Assembly: GCF_000473365.1 (NCBI RefSeq)
Contig: NZ_KI421517.1
Location: 558,001 to 622,000 of the forward strand
DNA from: Adhaeribacter aquaticus DSM 16391
GTDB taxonomy: Bacteria; Bacteroidota; Bacteroidia; Cytophagales; Hymenobacteraceae
Direction: 5' to 3'
Length of the DNA stretch: 64,000 nt
Numbering within the stretch: the stretch's first letter is position 1; each line of letters begins with the position of its first letter. Of the stretch, positions 20,063 to 30,800 are shown in pieces. The translations under genes and the position numbers were made by a program. The notes beneath the pieces are model-generated. The model searched no databases. It was not told the origin of the DNA and saw nothing but the letters and a program-made list of their open reading frames with translations.

Positions 20063-21295
20063 ATGCCTGATTATCACTTGCATACCTTGCCTAACAGCAT
20101 TCGCATTATACATAAACAAGTTAGTCATACCAAAATAGCCCACAGCGGCTTTATTTTAGATATTGGCAGCCGCGACGAAAACCAGGACCAGCAAGGGTTA
20201 GCCCATTTCTGGGAGCACATGGCCTTTAAAGGTACCAAGAAGCGGAAGTCATTCCATATTATAAACCGGTTAGAAACCGTAGGCGGCGAGCTAAATGCCT
20301 ATACCACCAAAGAAAAGTTATGCTTTTATGCTTCGGTTCTGGATAAGCATTTTGAGAAGGCCTTTGAACTGCTTACCGACATTACTTTTAATTCTACTTT
20401 CCCTTCTAAAGAAATAGAAAAAGAACGCGGGGTTATTCTGGAAGAAATGTCGATGTACCTGGACGCGCCCGAAGATGCCATTGTGGACGATTTTGATGAA
20501 GTAGTTTTTCAGAACCACAGCTTAGGGAATAATATTTTAGGTACCCGCGAAAGCGTATCAGGATTTTCTAAAAAAGATTTCCTGAAATTTATTGCGGATA
20601 ATTTAAGCACCGACCATCTGGTGTTTTGTTCGGTGAGTAATTTACCATTTGAAAAAGTAGTAAAACTAGCCCAGAAATACCTAGGCAATATTCCTACTAT
20701 CACCAAAGAACGTGCCCGACAGCCCTTTTCGGCTTATAAAGCCAATATAATTAGTGTAGAAAAACCTATTGTACAGGCCCATTGCGTTATTGGCTGTCCG
20801 GCTTATGCCCTGGCCGACATTAAACGCATTCCATTTTTTATGTTGGTGAATATTTTGGGTGGCCCCGGCATGAACTCCCGTTTAAATTTAAGTGTGCGCG
20901 AAAAACATGGGTTAGTGTATACCATTGATGCCAACTATGCCACCTACATTGATACCGGTTTGTTTGGCATTTACTTTGGCACCGAGAAAAAACAACTAAA
21001 ACGCACAACTGACCTGGTACTAAAAGAACTAAAGAAGCTGCGGGAAAAACCTTTAGGTACCTTACAACTACACACAGCAAAAGAGCAATTAATGGGGCAA
21101 TTAGCCATGGCCGAAGAAAGTAACATTGGTTTGATGATGATGTTAGGGAAAAGTATTCTGGATATGGACAAAGTGGATACTCTGAATGAAATTTTCGATC
21201 AGATTCGCCAGATTGATGCGAAACAACTGCAGGATATTGCTAACGAAGTTTTATTTGAAGATAATCTAAGCTTTCTCAATTACATTCCGGCGTAA
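20063..21295 (+). CDS. M16-family (insulinase-like) zinc peptidase
   Basis: The 410-residue protein carries the inverted zinc motif HFWEH (48-52) with the third ligand in GVILEEM about 76 residues later (E127 or E128), so it is the catalytically competent M16 type, comparable to the mitochondrial processing peptidase beta subunit. There is no signal peptide. The two halves of the M16 fold are covered. The start was moved from a TTG at 20039 to the ATG at 20063 because the former overlaps the promoter element. It is followed 130 bases on by an O-methyltransferase gene, a pairing also seen in other members of this phylum as I recall it. Confidence 0.93.
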   Translation: MPDYHLHTLPNSIRIIHKQVSHTKIAHSGFILDIGSRDENQDQQGLAHFWEHMAFKGTKKRKSFHIINRLETVGGELNAYTTKEKLCFYASVLDKHFEKAFELLTDITFNSTFPSKEIEKERGVILEEMSMYLDAPEDAIVDDFDEVVFQNHSLGNNILGTRESVSGFSKKDFLKFIADNLSTDHLVFCSVSNLPFEKVVKLAQKYLGNIPTITKERARQPFSAYKANIISVEKPIVQAHCVIGCPAYALADIKRIPFFMLVNILGGPGMNSRLNLSVREKHGLVYTIDANYATYIDTGLFGIYFGTEKKQLKRTTDLVLKELKKLREKPLGTLQLHTAKEQLMGQLAMAEESNIGLMMMLGKSILDMDKVDTLNEIFDQIRQIDAKQLQDIANEVLFEDNLSFLNYIPA

Positions 21296-21425
21296 ATTTA
21301 TTCCTGTTTCTCCTGTAGTTTTTGCAGAAGTAACACCACCCAAACATAACCGAAGTGGTACTTTTACTATTTAAGGTACCACTAAAATTTAGCTACCTGG
21401 TTAAGCCAGCTTTACCTTAAAAAAA

Positions 21426-22070
21426 ATGGACTTTCTTTCTCCAGAAATACAGCAATATGTGGCTCAGCATACCAGTCCGGAATCGGCCTTATTACAAAAA
21501 TTAAACCGGGAAACGCATTTAAATGTACTAAAGCCCCGCATGCTTTCCGGGCACGTGCAAGGAAGGTTCCTTTCTATGGTTTCCCACATGATAAAGCCAA
21601 AGCAAATTCTGGAGATAGGAACTTATACCGGGTACTCCGCACTTTGCTTAGCCGAAGGCTTAGCTCCGGAAGGCCAACTTCATACCATTGATGTAAATGA
21701 CGAGTTAGAGGAAATGGTGAGGGACTATGTTAGTCAGGCGGGTTATGCAGAAAAGATCAGCTATTACCTAGGGGATGCTGCCACCATTATTCCTGGGCTA
21801 AATTATGCTTTTGATTTGGTTTTTATAGATGCGGATAAGAAAAATAACGCAACCTATTATGACTTGGTTTTTGACAAAGTAGTTCCAGGTGGCTTTATTA
21901 TGATAGACAATGTACTGTGGAGCGGAAAAGTAACCAAAGGAGCAGCACCTAAAAATGATGAACGCACCCAGGCTTTCCAAAATTTCAACCAGAAAATACA
22001 CCAGGATGAACGGGTAGAAAACATTTTACTTCCGCTCCGCGATGGGTTGTTATTAGTCCGCAAAAAATAA
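21426..22070 (+). CDS. O-methyltransferase (class I, SAM-dependent)
   Basis: The 214-residue protein fits the O-methyltransferase 3 family (COMT-like). The SAM motif ILEIGTYTGYSALCLAEGL (about 61-79), the acidic end of strand 2 (HTIDVNDE), the FDLVFIDADKKNN metal/substrate motif (about 123-135) and IMIDNVLWSGKV (about 158-169) are all present. Substrate is a catechol-like or other hydroxyl compound in characterised relatives; here unknown. The gene seems to be monocistronic after the M16 peptidase. Confidence 0.9.
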   Translation: MDFLSPEIQQYVAQHTSPESALLQKLNRETHLNVLKPRMLSGHVQGRFLSMVSHMIKPKQILEIGTYTGYSALCLAEGLAPEGQLHTIDVNDELEEMVRDYVSQAGYAEKISYYLGDAATIIPGLNYAFDLVFIDADKKNNATYYDLVFDKVVPGGFIMIDNVLWSGKVTKGAAPKNDERTQAFQNFNQKIHQDERVENILLPLRDGLLLVRKK

Positions 22071-22413
22071 AATAATGACTTTAAACTGATTCATTCATAG
22101 GAAATATTATATATTACAATCACTCTACAAATGTAACATTGGCAGAACATCTGTCCTCCAATGCTCTTCCTATTCCTAATACAATTTATTCATTTTATGA
22201 AAGTTGTCCCATATGCCTTCAAGCAGCACTTTTCAGATTTGTGGATAAAATGTAGATAAATATTACCGCTTAAAATTTATTCTTCCATTCTTAATCTGCT
22301 ATTTTGCTTTCAGGCATAATCTTTCCTTATGCTTTAGGTAGTTCTTAATAATCCTTCCGGAACGTTTCCTGCTTTTAAATTTTATTTTTCGCTCATAAAA
22401 TTTATTTGTTGCT
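22071..22413. other. Spacer upstream of the lytic transglycosylase gene
   Basis: 343 bases, AT-rich, no credible coding sequence. It holds a TGTGGATAA site (perfect DnaA-box 9-mer, minus orientation) at 22241-22249. No exact TAnnTTTG promoter was found near the downstream gene. Confidence 0.4.
22241..22249 (-). promoter_or_regulatory. DnaA-box-like 9-mer (TTATCCACA)
   Basis: Plus-strand TGTGGATAA is the exact reverse complement of the E. coli-type DnaA box. It lies about 165 bases upstream of the lytic transglycosylase start, within TTTGTGGATAA, an 11-mer shared with two other intergenic sites in this window. Confidence 0.4.
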
Positions 22414-24642
22414 ATGAGAAAAAGCTTACTTCTTTTACTGAGTCTCCTATGTTTGGTGGCTAAGGCCCAGTCCGTTATTGTTCCAACTAATATTTATTTT
22501 GCTGATCAGCACCTGATTGTAAATGAGGGTGCCCAAAAGGAAATCCAGCGCATGGTGGACGCCCTGCATAAGTACCCGAAATATTTTCAGTTAAAAGTTG
22601 ATGTCGCGAATATTTATTTTCCGGTAATTGAGCGAATTTTCCGGGAAGAAGGCCTGCCGGATGATTTTAAATACCTGGCTTTACAAGAAAGTGGCTTAAA
22701 TTCTGAAGCTGTATCTACCTCCAATGCGGTGGGTTTTTGGCAATTTAAAAAAGAAGCCGCCGGCGATTATGGTTTAAGAATAAACCAGGATGTAGATGAA
22801 CGTAAACACATTATAGAATCTACCAGAAGTGCGGCCCGTTACCTGATTAAGAGCAATAATCTGTACTATAAAAATTGGCATAACACGATTCTTTCCTACA
22901 ATTTAGGTTTTACAGGAGCCAAAAGCTACGCTAAAACCGAAGATGTAAATAAAAAGGAAATGGAAATTACGGAGAAAACGCATCCGTACATTTTAACCTT
23001 ACTGGCTCATAAAGTTGCTTATGAAAGTTCGGTAAATAAAAATCCTGCTCCTGCCGTAATGCTGGCTGAAATTAAAGCCTCCGGCAAAAACCTATCGGAT
23101 ATAGCGCTAGAAAACCAACTTGATATTGCAGAACTACAGAAATACAACAAATGGGTAGCCAATAACTATATTCCATCAGATAAGCTTTATACCGTTATTG
23201 TACCGGTTACTAACCCCGATCAACAAGCCGTATTTGCCTCCCAGCAAGTTGGTAATGCTCCGGCTACCGCCTCGGCCACCTTACCTGAAACCAATAAGAG
23301 AACCGGCAGAGTTGCCAAGCGGGAATTCAGAAAACAAAATGGCTTAAAAGTTATTATTGCCCGCAAAGGCGATACCAAAGAAAAGCTGGCCTCAGCAGCT
23401 GATTTATCTACCAGAAAATTTTTGGCCTATAACGACATGTATAGTTTTGATCCCATTGTAGAAGGGGAAGCTTACTATATTGAGCGGAAGAAAAACAAAG
23501 CGGAATCGCAGTACCATGTTGTGAAAAAAGGTGAGCAGGTACACCAGATTGCACAGAAGCATGGCATGAAGGTTAAGTTTGTAATGTGGTACAACCGCAT
23601 GAAACAAAATGAAACTTTGGCAGAAGGCCGTTTACTATGGCTACAACACCGACGTCCAAATCATACACCAATAGAGTACCAGAAAACCTATCCGGAGGTA
23701 GAACCGGTACAAGCGCCGGCCAATCCGGTTGTGCTATCGCAGAATGAAGTACTGGATGAGGTAAAAACTAAAAAAGCAACTGCAGGCACCAGATTACCGG
23801 CAAATAAAAATAAAACCGACAAAGTTAGTGATCTCCAAAAAGAAGCAGTTATTACCGAAGCTTTTAATGGTACTGAATCAGACGATGATGACGTATTTCT
23901 CACAGAATCAGCTCCGGTGGATGCGGCTTTAGCCCAAACCAATGGAGCCGGAAATCAAACAGAACAAGTGCTAACGGCTAATATTGATACGCAGGTAGAA
24001 CAAATTAATCAGCAGGAAGAGCTTATTCTGTACAGGAAAAGAACTAAAGCCGCTCCGGTAAAAACCGAAGAATCTGTTTTTGCTAATGCCAACCCGGTAG
24101 TGCTAAAAGATGCCGCACCAGGAGCAAAAAAAGAAGCAATAAAAACAGCAGCGGTTACCAAAGAACCTGCCGGACCCAGTGCTTCCGCACCCGTTTCAAA
24201 AGAACAACCAGGCGCCATGGCACCAGTAGCCAACCAAAATTCGGGGGTACATGTGGTCAGTCAGGGAGAAACCTTGTTTAGTATTTCCAGGAAATACAGC
24301 ATTACAGTAGAAAACCTGAAGGCCTGGAACAACATAGGAGGGACGCCTCTAGCAATTGGCCAGCATTTACAGGTATCCGGACCAGTAAGTACCCCAAAAG
24401 TAGCAGCTACACCAATCACTAATGAAGCACCAGCATTAAAACCAGCTAAACAAGTAGTTGCTTCTATAGCATCCGGGACTGTTACTACCCATACTGTAGC
24501 AACCGGCGAAACAATGTACCAAATTTCCCGCAGGTATGGTGTTACCATTAAAGAGATAATGGACTGGAATAACAAAGTTGATTTTAATGTAAAACCGGGC
24601 GAGAGGTTAGAGATAAAAGTTATATCTGAAAGCCGGAATTAA
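22414..24642 (+). CDS. Membrane-bound-type lytic murein transglycosylase (MltD-like) with several LysM modules
   Basis: Periplasmic or surface peptidoglycan-cleaving enzyme of 742 residues. A signal peptide (1-18, ends AKAQS) is followed by an SLT domain; the catalytic Glu is in ALQESGLNSEAV (E92), with NAVGFWQF and SYNLG further on. LysM peptidoglycan-binding modules are clear at about 366-412, 612-655 and 692-737, and two more degenerate LysM-like stretches lie at about 228-270 and 311-357. Between them (about 430-610) is an Ala/Pro/Lys/Thr-rich linker. It is likely cell-wall remodelling. The gene ends at a hairpin shared with the convergent MFS gene. Confidence 0.94.
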   Translation: MRKSLLLLLSLLCLVAKAQSVIVPTNIYFADQHLIVNEGAQKEIQRMVDALHKYPKYFQLKVDVANIYFPVIERIFREEGLPDDFKYLALQESGLNSEAVSTSNAVGFWQFKKEAAGDYGLRINQDVDERKHIIESTRSAARYLIKSNNLYYKNWHNTILSYNLGFTGAKSYAKTEDVNKKEMEITEKTHPYILTLLAHKVAYESSVNKNPAPAVMLAEIKASGKNLSDIALENQLDIAELQKYNKWVANNYIPSDKLYTVIVPVTNPDQQAVFASQQVGNAPATASATLPETNKRTGRVAKREFRKQNGLKVIIARKGDTKEKLASAADLSTRKFLAYNDMYSFDPIVEGEAYYIERKKNKAESQYHVVKKGEQVHQIAQKHGMKVKFVMWYNRMKQNETLAEGRLLWLQHRRPNHTPIEYQKTYPEVEPVQAPANPVVLSQNEVLDEVKTKKATAGTRLPANKNKTDKVSDLQKEAVITEAFNGTESDDDDVFLTESAPVDAALAQTNGAGNQTEQVLTANIDTQVEQINQQEELILYRKRTKAAPVKTEESVFANANPVVLKDAAPGAKKEAIKTAAVTKEPAGPSASAPVSKEQPGAMAPVANQNSGVHVVSQGETLFSISRKYSITVENLKAWNNIGGTPLAIGQHLQVSGPVSTPKVAATPITNEAPALKPAKQVVASIASGTVTTHTVATGETMYQISRRYGVTIKEIMDWNNKVDFNVKPGERLEIKVISESRN

Positions 24643-24657
24643 GAGTAAATATTTAAA

Positions 24658-24693
24658 ATAAAGGGCGCAGTGAATATTCATTTCGCCCTTTAT
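24658..24693. terminator. Intrinsic terminator between the transglycosylase and MFS genes
   Basis: Arms ATAAAGGGCG and CGCCCTTTAT with a partly self-complementary loop; convergent genes on both sides, T-rich tail on the plus strand. Confidence 0.75.
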
Positions 24694-24727
24694 CTTTTAT
24701 TCCCTGTGAATAACTTTAACCGTTTTA

Positions 24728-26068
24728 CTATTTTTTTGCAGCGGCTGTTAAACCTGTTGTTACTTGTAAACCTTTAGCCACTTCCGGCAAAATACCAAGG
24801 CGCTGGTATATAGGTTGAACCATTTTACGTAAAGCCGGCAATTGCACGGCAAAAGGGACAATACTTACAAGACACAAAATGCCACAGCCCAGAAACGTAT
24901 AAGCCACTCCTATTTTATCCGCCACCGCTCCTGCTAACAAAGATCCAAACGGGGCCATACCCAGAAAAGCCATCGAATAAAAACTCATTACCCGTCCACG
25001 CTTATCATCATCAGATATGGTTTGCAAAATGGTGTTGTTGGAGGCCATTTGCACTATCATGCCCAGACCGGTAAAGAATATAAAAATCAGAGCCAGCCAC
25101 AGCGTAGTAGTAAAAGAGAAGCAAATTAATCCGGCTCCTAGCAAAATGGTGGCGGCAACTATTATTTTTCCCAAACCCAGTACTGTAGAACGTTGAGCCA
25201 GATACAAAGCCCCCACCAAGGCCCCAATTCCGGATGCTCCCATTAAATAACCGAGCGTATTAGCCCCACCGTGTAAAATGTCGCGGGCATAAACTGGCAT
25301 TAATACTGTAAAAGGCATGCCAAATAAACTTATACTGGCAATTAGTAAAATAATAGCCCTGATGGGAGGGAACCCAAATACATACCCCGCCCCTTCTTTT
25401 AGAGATTCCCAGACCCGTGTTTCAGTCTTAGGTATTTCGCGCGGCTTTACCTGCATTAAAAGTAACGAAACAATTACGGCTAAGTAACTTAGTGCATTAA
25501 TTAAAAAACAAACGCCCTCTCCTACTGCCGCAATTAAAATACCAGCAATAGATGGTCCTACTAGCCGGGCCATATTAAACATTGATGAATTTAAGGCAAT
25601 GGCATTGCTTACATCTTCCCGTTTATCAATCATTTCTACTACAAAGGCTTGGCGCGCACTTATATCAAAAGCATTAACCAAACCCAGAAAGGCACTTAAA
25701 GTAATTAGCCAGGGAATGGTAATAGTATCGGTTAAAACCAAAATAGTTAAAACCGTTGCCTGAACCATTGATAAAATTTGGGTGATAATTAATATGCGAT
25801 GCCGATTGTTACGATCGGATACAACTCCGGCAAATGGTCCCAACAGAAAAGATGGAATCTGGCTGGCAAACCCCAATATACCTAACAGGAAGACCGAATC
25901 AGTTAACCGGTATACCAGCCAGCTTATGGCAATTTGCTGCATCCAGGTACCAATAAGCGATACCCCCTGCCCGGCAAAGAAAAGACGATAATTCCGGTAT
26001 TTTAATGCCCGGAACATTTCCGAAAGTGAAACCTGTCGTTTTGCAGCACTGGGTTGGGTATCACGCAT
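24728..26068 (-). CDS. MFS transporter (EntS/MFS_3-type exporter)
   Basis: The 446-residue protein has about 11-12 membrane helices. NYRLFFAGQGVSLIGTWMQ (about 26-44) is the standard start of the MFS_3 subgroup, and FAGVVSDRNNRHRIL (about 78-92) is the MFS loop 2-3 motif. Related proteins export siderophores (EntS) or confer macrolide/drug efflux; the substrate cannot be told. No regulator or biosynthetic gene is adjacent. It converges on the transglycosylase gene. Confidence 0.92.
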   Translation of the reverse strand: MRDTQPSAAKRQVSLSEMFRALKYRNYRLFFAGQGVSLIGTWMQQIAISWLVYRLTDSVFLLGILGFASQIPSFLLGPFAGVVSDRNNRHRILIITQILSMVQATVLTILVLTDTITIPWLITLSAFLGLVNAFDISARQAFVVEMIDKREDVSNAIALNSSMFNMARLVGPSIAGILIAAVGEGVCFLINALSYLAVIVSLLLMQVKPREIPKTETRVWESLKEGAGYVFGFPPIRAIILLIASISLFGMPFTVLMPVYARDILHGGANTLGYLMGASGIGALVGALYLAQRSTVLGLGKIIVAATILLGAGLICFSFTTTLWLALIFIFFTGLGMIVQMASNNTILQTISDDDKRGRVMSFYSMAFLGMAPFGSLLAGAVADKIGVAYTFLGCGILCLVSIVPFAVQLPALRKMVQPIYQRLGILPEVAKGLQVTTGLTAAAKK

Positions 26069-26341
26069 GTAAAATTAAACTTTAAGATTATTCCTGATGA
26101 GTTCATACGATACCCGGGTCAAAGAGATGATAAATTAATCTTATTCGTGGCTGCCAATAAGCAAATAGATAACCTTTATTAGCGCTTAATTAATTCGAAG
26201 TTTTATTTGTTTGTTCCTATACCTGAATCATTTAAAAGACAACTCTGCCATTATAATTCTTCAAAGAAGTAGCTTAATTGCGAAACTAATTTCCCTATAT
26301 TACAGCTAAATACAACTAAGAAAATAACTAAACAATACCTC

Positions 26342-27388
26342 ATGAATCTGCTTCGTATCAATCAAATTGTTTGGGTTTTTATTTATATAACTATTACCCT
26401 ATCCGGTTGTGCGTCCAAAGGGCAGCCACAGCTTACCTCCTTTGAACAGGGTAATAAAAACAATTCTACAAAAGAAGTGCAAAGGGTAATTTTTGATAGT
26501 GATCCGGGCGGCGATATTGACGATGCCGGCGCTCTGGCCATTTTACATGCCCTTGCCGATCGGGGAGAAATTAAGCTTTTGGCCATGGGCGTAGTTATTG
26601 GCCATAAAGCTGCCGTTCCTTACGTACATGCAGTAAATACCTGGTACGGCCGGCCAGATTTACCTATAGGTACCATTAAAGGAAAAGCACCTTATGCCCG
26701 CGACGAGTACATGGAGGCTGTTGTAGCAGCTTATCCGCACACGTTAACACAAGAAACTGCTCCCGATGTAATCAAACTCTACCGGAAGGTACTTGCCACC
26801 CAACCAGATAAAAGTGTTACTCTTATTGTGGTTGGTCCGGCTACCAATATTTACAACCTCCTTAACTCTGCGCCCGATGAAAATAGCCCTTTAACCGGTG
26901 TAGAACTAATGCGCCGCAAAATCAAGTTTTATGCGGCTGGCGGAAACGGCGGCGGCGGCCTGCCCAAAGGGAAATGCGGTTTTAACTATTACACGGATTT
27001 ACATGCAGCTAACGGAGAACTCCGGTTACTCCCCTCGGATTTCCCAACTGTATTTGCTGGTGGCAGTGGCTTGAAACTGGAGGTTGGCGCGGCATTAAGT
27101 CAAGCCCGGCCCGACCACATTATCCGCAAATCTTATGAAGCTTATTACAAAGGAGTAGCAAAAGATCGTTATTCCTGGGATCAGCTGCGGGTACTTTACG
27201 GTTCCCGCCCCGCGGCACGCGCTCTTTTTAATACTTCCCCGGCCGGTAAAATTGATGTTGGGATGGACAGCATTATAACTTATTCCGCTACTCCAAATAA
27301 AAACCAAGCGTATGCCTATGTTAATAACCTGGAAGCTATGCGTACTGTGCTAACAGAGCTGATGCTCTATGATCCACGAGAAAAATAA
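26342..27388 (+). CDS. Lipoprotein nucleoside hydrolase
   Basis: The 348-residue product belongs to the inosine/uridine-preferring nucleoside hydrolase fold, which cleaves ribonucleosides to base plus ribose using a calcium held by an N-terminal Asp cluster. The cluster is DSDPGGDIDDAGAL (about 51-64), two residues longer than the usual DxDPGxDD. VIGHK, the central VVGPATNIYNLL motif and a C-terminal region with D and N residues follow. An N-terminal lipobox (TLSGC, Cys at about 23) shows that it is exported and lipidated, so it would scavenge nucleosides outside the cytoplasm or act on another ribosyl compound. A similar exported subfamily is common in this phylum. Confidence 0.88.
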   Translation: MNLLRINQIVWVFIYITITLSGCASKGQPQLTSFEQGNKNNSTKEVQRVIFDSDPGGDIDDAGALAILHALADRGEIKLLAMGVVIGHKAAVPYVHAVNTWYGRPDLPIGTIKGKAPYARDEYMEAVVAAYPHTLTQETAPDVIKLYRKVLATQPDKSVTLIVVGPATNIYNLLNSAPDENSPLTGVELMRRKIKFYAAGGNGGGGLPKGKCGFNYYTDLHAANGELRLLPSDFPTVFAGGSGLKLEVGAALSQARPDHIIRKSYEAYYKGVAKDRYSWDQLRVLYGSRPAARALFNTSPAGKIDVGMDSIITYSATPNKNQAYAYVNNLEAMRTVLTELMLYDPREK

Positions 27389-27887
27389 TTTATTTCGGCA
27401 GGGCTAAGACAAGGTAATATCTATTACAACTATAAATACCTGGTGGAAACTTCCTGCAAAGAAGACAAGGCTGGTTTCTCAACAAAAGCCTATCCCTAAC
27501 AGGATGGGCTTTGATGTTTATGTTAAATAAACAACATTCATACCTTCTCATTAAATCATTCCATTGACCTTTAGAATTTTAATTATATAGAGCCGAATCC
27601 ACGCCTAATATAGTTTTTTAACCCATCATTTTTTCGTAATTTTAATAATAGTTCTGCCATAAATTTGCAACAATAAACTTGCACCCATTGACATTTATGA
27701 AGGGTTTATTTTACTTATTCATGTAAAGAATTTTCAAAAAAATAACACCTGAACTAAACGAAAAGACACTTTATTGTTTTTTTAACAAGTGACACTATAG
27801 AAACCTTAGAGTTTCCTCCTGAATGCAACAGAGAAATAAGTGCTGAACCAACTTTTATCCTTTAACAATTAATTTTAATTAATTACC
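27389..27887. other. Spacer between nucleoside hydrolase and dnaE
   Basis: 499 bases without a credible gene. A hairpin (27485-27512, arms AAAGCCTATCC and GGATGGGCTTT) may terminate the nucleoside hydrolase transcript although its T tract is weak. A TAAATTTG element at 27660-27667 is the best dnaE promoter candidate. Confidence 0.45.
27660..27667 (+). promoter_or_regulatory. Candidate -7 promoter element for dnaE
   Basis: TAAATTTG is an exact TAnnTTTG match 220 bases before the GTG start of dnaE. No convincing -33 element; if used, the leader is about 210 bases. Confidence 0.4.
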
Positions 27888-30800
27888 GTGCCTGATTATT
27901 CGCATTTACATACCCATACCCAATATTCGTTGTTAGATGGTGCCGCCAGCATTGGGAAACTAATGAAAAAGGCGCAGGAAGACGGCATGAAAGCTGTTGC
28001 CATGACCGACCACGGCAACATGTTCGGGGCCTTTAACTTTGTGGCTGAAGCCAATAAATACAACGTCAAACCTATTGTTGGCTGCGAATTTTACCTGGTA
28101 GAAGATCGCCACCAGAAAACGTTCACCAAAGAAAGTCGCGATAACCGCTACCACCAGTTGTTATTAGCCAAGGACCAGGCCGGGTACCAAAACTTAGCTA
28201 AGCTTTGCTCCTTAAGCTACATTGAAGGTTTGTACAGCAAGTGGCCCCGCATCGATAAAGAATTATTACAGAAATATAGCAAAGGGTTAATTGCGACCAG
28301 CTGTTGTATTGGTGCCGAACTGCCCCAAACCATATTGTGGAAAGGCGAAGAAGAAGCCGAAAAACAACTTAAATGGTGGCTCGATTTATTTGGCGAAGAT
28401 TATTACATTGAAATTCAGCGCCACGGTTTACAGAACATAGATAACACCGGCAAAAGCCAGGAAGATGTAAACCAGGTTTTGCTGCGCTTAGCTAAAAAAT
28501 ACGGGGTAAGTGTAATTTGTACTAATGACTCCCACTACGTGGAACAAAGCGACTGGAACGCGCACGATATTCTGTTGTGTGTGAACACCGGCGAAGACGA
28601 AAGTGTACCGGTTGGCGATTTCCAGACCAAATATTTCCGGTTATTAACCGGCGACGGCAAAGTAGCCTACGACCATTACGACAACTTGCGCCAAAGTGTA
28701 GCCACCGACCAGAAGGCGCGGCAGATGCTGTACCGCATTGAAGAAGAAATGAGCAAGCCAAAGCCGCAAAGCCGTTTTGGTTTCCCCAACGATGAATTCT
28801 ACTTTAAAACCCAGGCACAAATGAACGAATTGTTCAAAGATGTGCCGCAGGCGGTAGATTTCACCAATGAGATTGTCGATAAAATTACGCCGCCCAAGCT
28901 GCAGCGCGATATCTTATTACCCAACTTCCCGATTCCGCCGGAACATGCCGGGCCGGATGCCTTTTTGCGCCACTTAACTTTTGAAGGTGCTAAAAAACGT
29001 TACGGCGAAATAACTCCCGAAATTGAAGAACGGTTAAACTACGAACTCCAGATTATTGAAACAATGGGGTTTGCCGGTTATTTTTTAATTGTACAGGACT
29101 TCATTAACAAAGGCCGCGACATGGGGGTAGCCGTAGGGCCGGGCCGGGGCTCGGCAGCTGGTTCCGCTGCTGCTTACTGTATTGGTATCACCAACATCGA
29201 CCCGATTAAGTACTCACTCCTTTTTGAGCGTTTCTTAAATCCGGAACGGGTATCCATGCCCGATATTGATATTGACTTTGACGACGAAAACCGCCAGCGG
29301 GTAATCGATTATGTGGTTGATAAATACGGCAAAACCCAGGTAGCCCAAATTATTACCTTTGGTACCATGGCTGCCAAATCGAGTATCAAGGACGTGGCGC
29401 GGGCGCTGGAACTGCCTTTATCCGAAGCCAATGAGCTGGCTAAAATGGTACCGGATGCACCAGGGACAACCTTAGCCAAAGCCTTTGAAGAATCGCCGGA
29501 ACTGAAATCTATCCGGGATGGAGATGATTTACGTGCCAAAACCCTGAAACTAGCCGAAAAGCTGGAAGGTTCGGTGCGGAATACCGGTATTCACGCGGCC
29601 GGTGTAATTATTGCGCCCGACGATATTACCAACTACATCCCGGTTTCTACTTCCAAAGATTCCGACTTATTGGTTACTCAGTTCGACGGCAAAGTAATTG
29701 AATCGGCGGGGATGCTGAAAATGGACTTTCTGGGGCTGAAAACCCTGACCATTATCAAGGATGCCTTAACCCTCATTAAGCGAAACCATGGCGTAGACAT
29801 CAACATTGATGATATTCCGATGGACGATGAGAAAACCTACGAACTCTACCAGCGCGGCGATACCATTGGAACATTCCAGTTTGAGTCTGAAGGTATGCGG
29901 ATGTACCTGAAGGATTTGAAGCCAACCAACATTGAAGACTTAATTGCCATGAACGCCCTTTACCGGCCGGGTCCGATGCAGTTCATTCCGAACTTTATTA
30001 ACCGGAAACACGGCCGCGAAGAGGTAGATTACCCGCACGAACTGCTCGAGCCCATCCTGAATTATTCGCAGGGAATTATGGTGTACCAGGAGCAGATTAT
30101 GCAAACGGCCCAGATTCTGGCCGGTTACTCACTGGGTGGCGCCGATTTGCTGCGCCGCGCCATGGGTAAGAAGGACATGAAGAAAATGGCCCAGGAGCGG
30201 GAGAAATTCATTAAAGGTGCCAAAGAAATAAATAATATTCCGGAGAAAAAGGCTTCTGAGGTATTCGACGTAATGGAGAAGTTCGCCCAGTACGGGTTTA
30301 ACCGCTCCCACTCCGCCGCTTACTCCGTTGTTGCTTACCAAACCGGTTATTTAAAAGCTCATTACCCGGCCGAATACATGGCATCGGTGCTTACCCACAA
30401 CATGAACGACATTAAAAAAGTGACGTTCTTTATTGAGGAAGCCCGGAAACAACAAGTACCGGTATTAGGCCCGGACGTGAATGAATCCATCTATAAATTT
30501 AACGTAAATGCCGAAGGCGCTATCCGTTTTGGTTTAGGTGCGATAAAAGGTACCGGCGAATCTGCGGTAGAGGCCATCCTGGAAGAACGCGAGAAAAACG
30601 GCCCTTACACCGATATTTTTGACTTTTCCAAGCGCGTAAACCTGCGGGCGGTAAACAAGAAAACCTTCGAAAGTATGGCCCAGGCTGGTGCTTTTGACTC
30701 ATTTGAGAAATACCACCGTGCCCAATATTTAGAAATACCGGAAGGCGAAACCCAAAACTTAATTGAAAAAGCTGTACGCTTTGGTAATAACTACCAGGCC

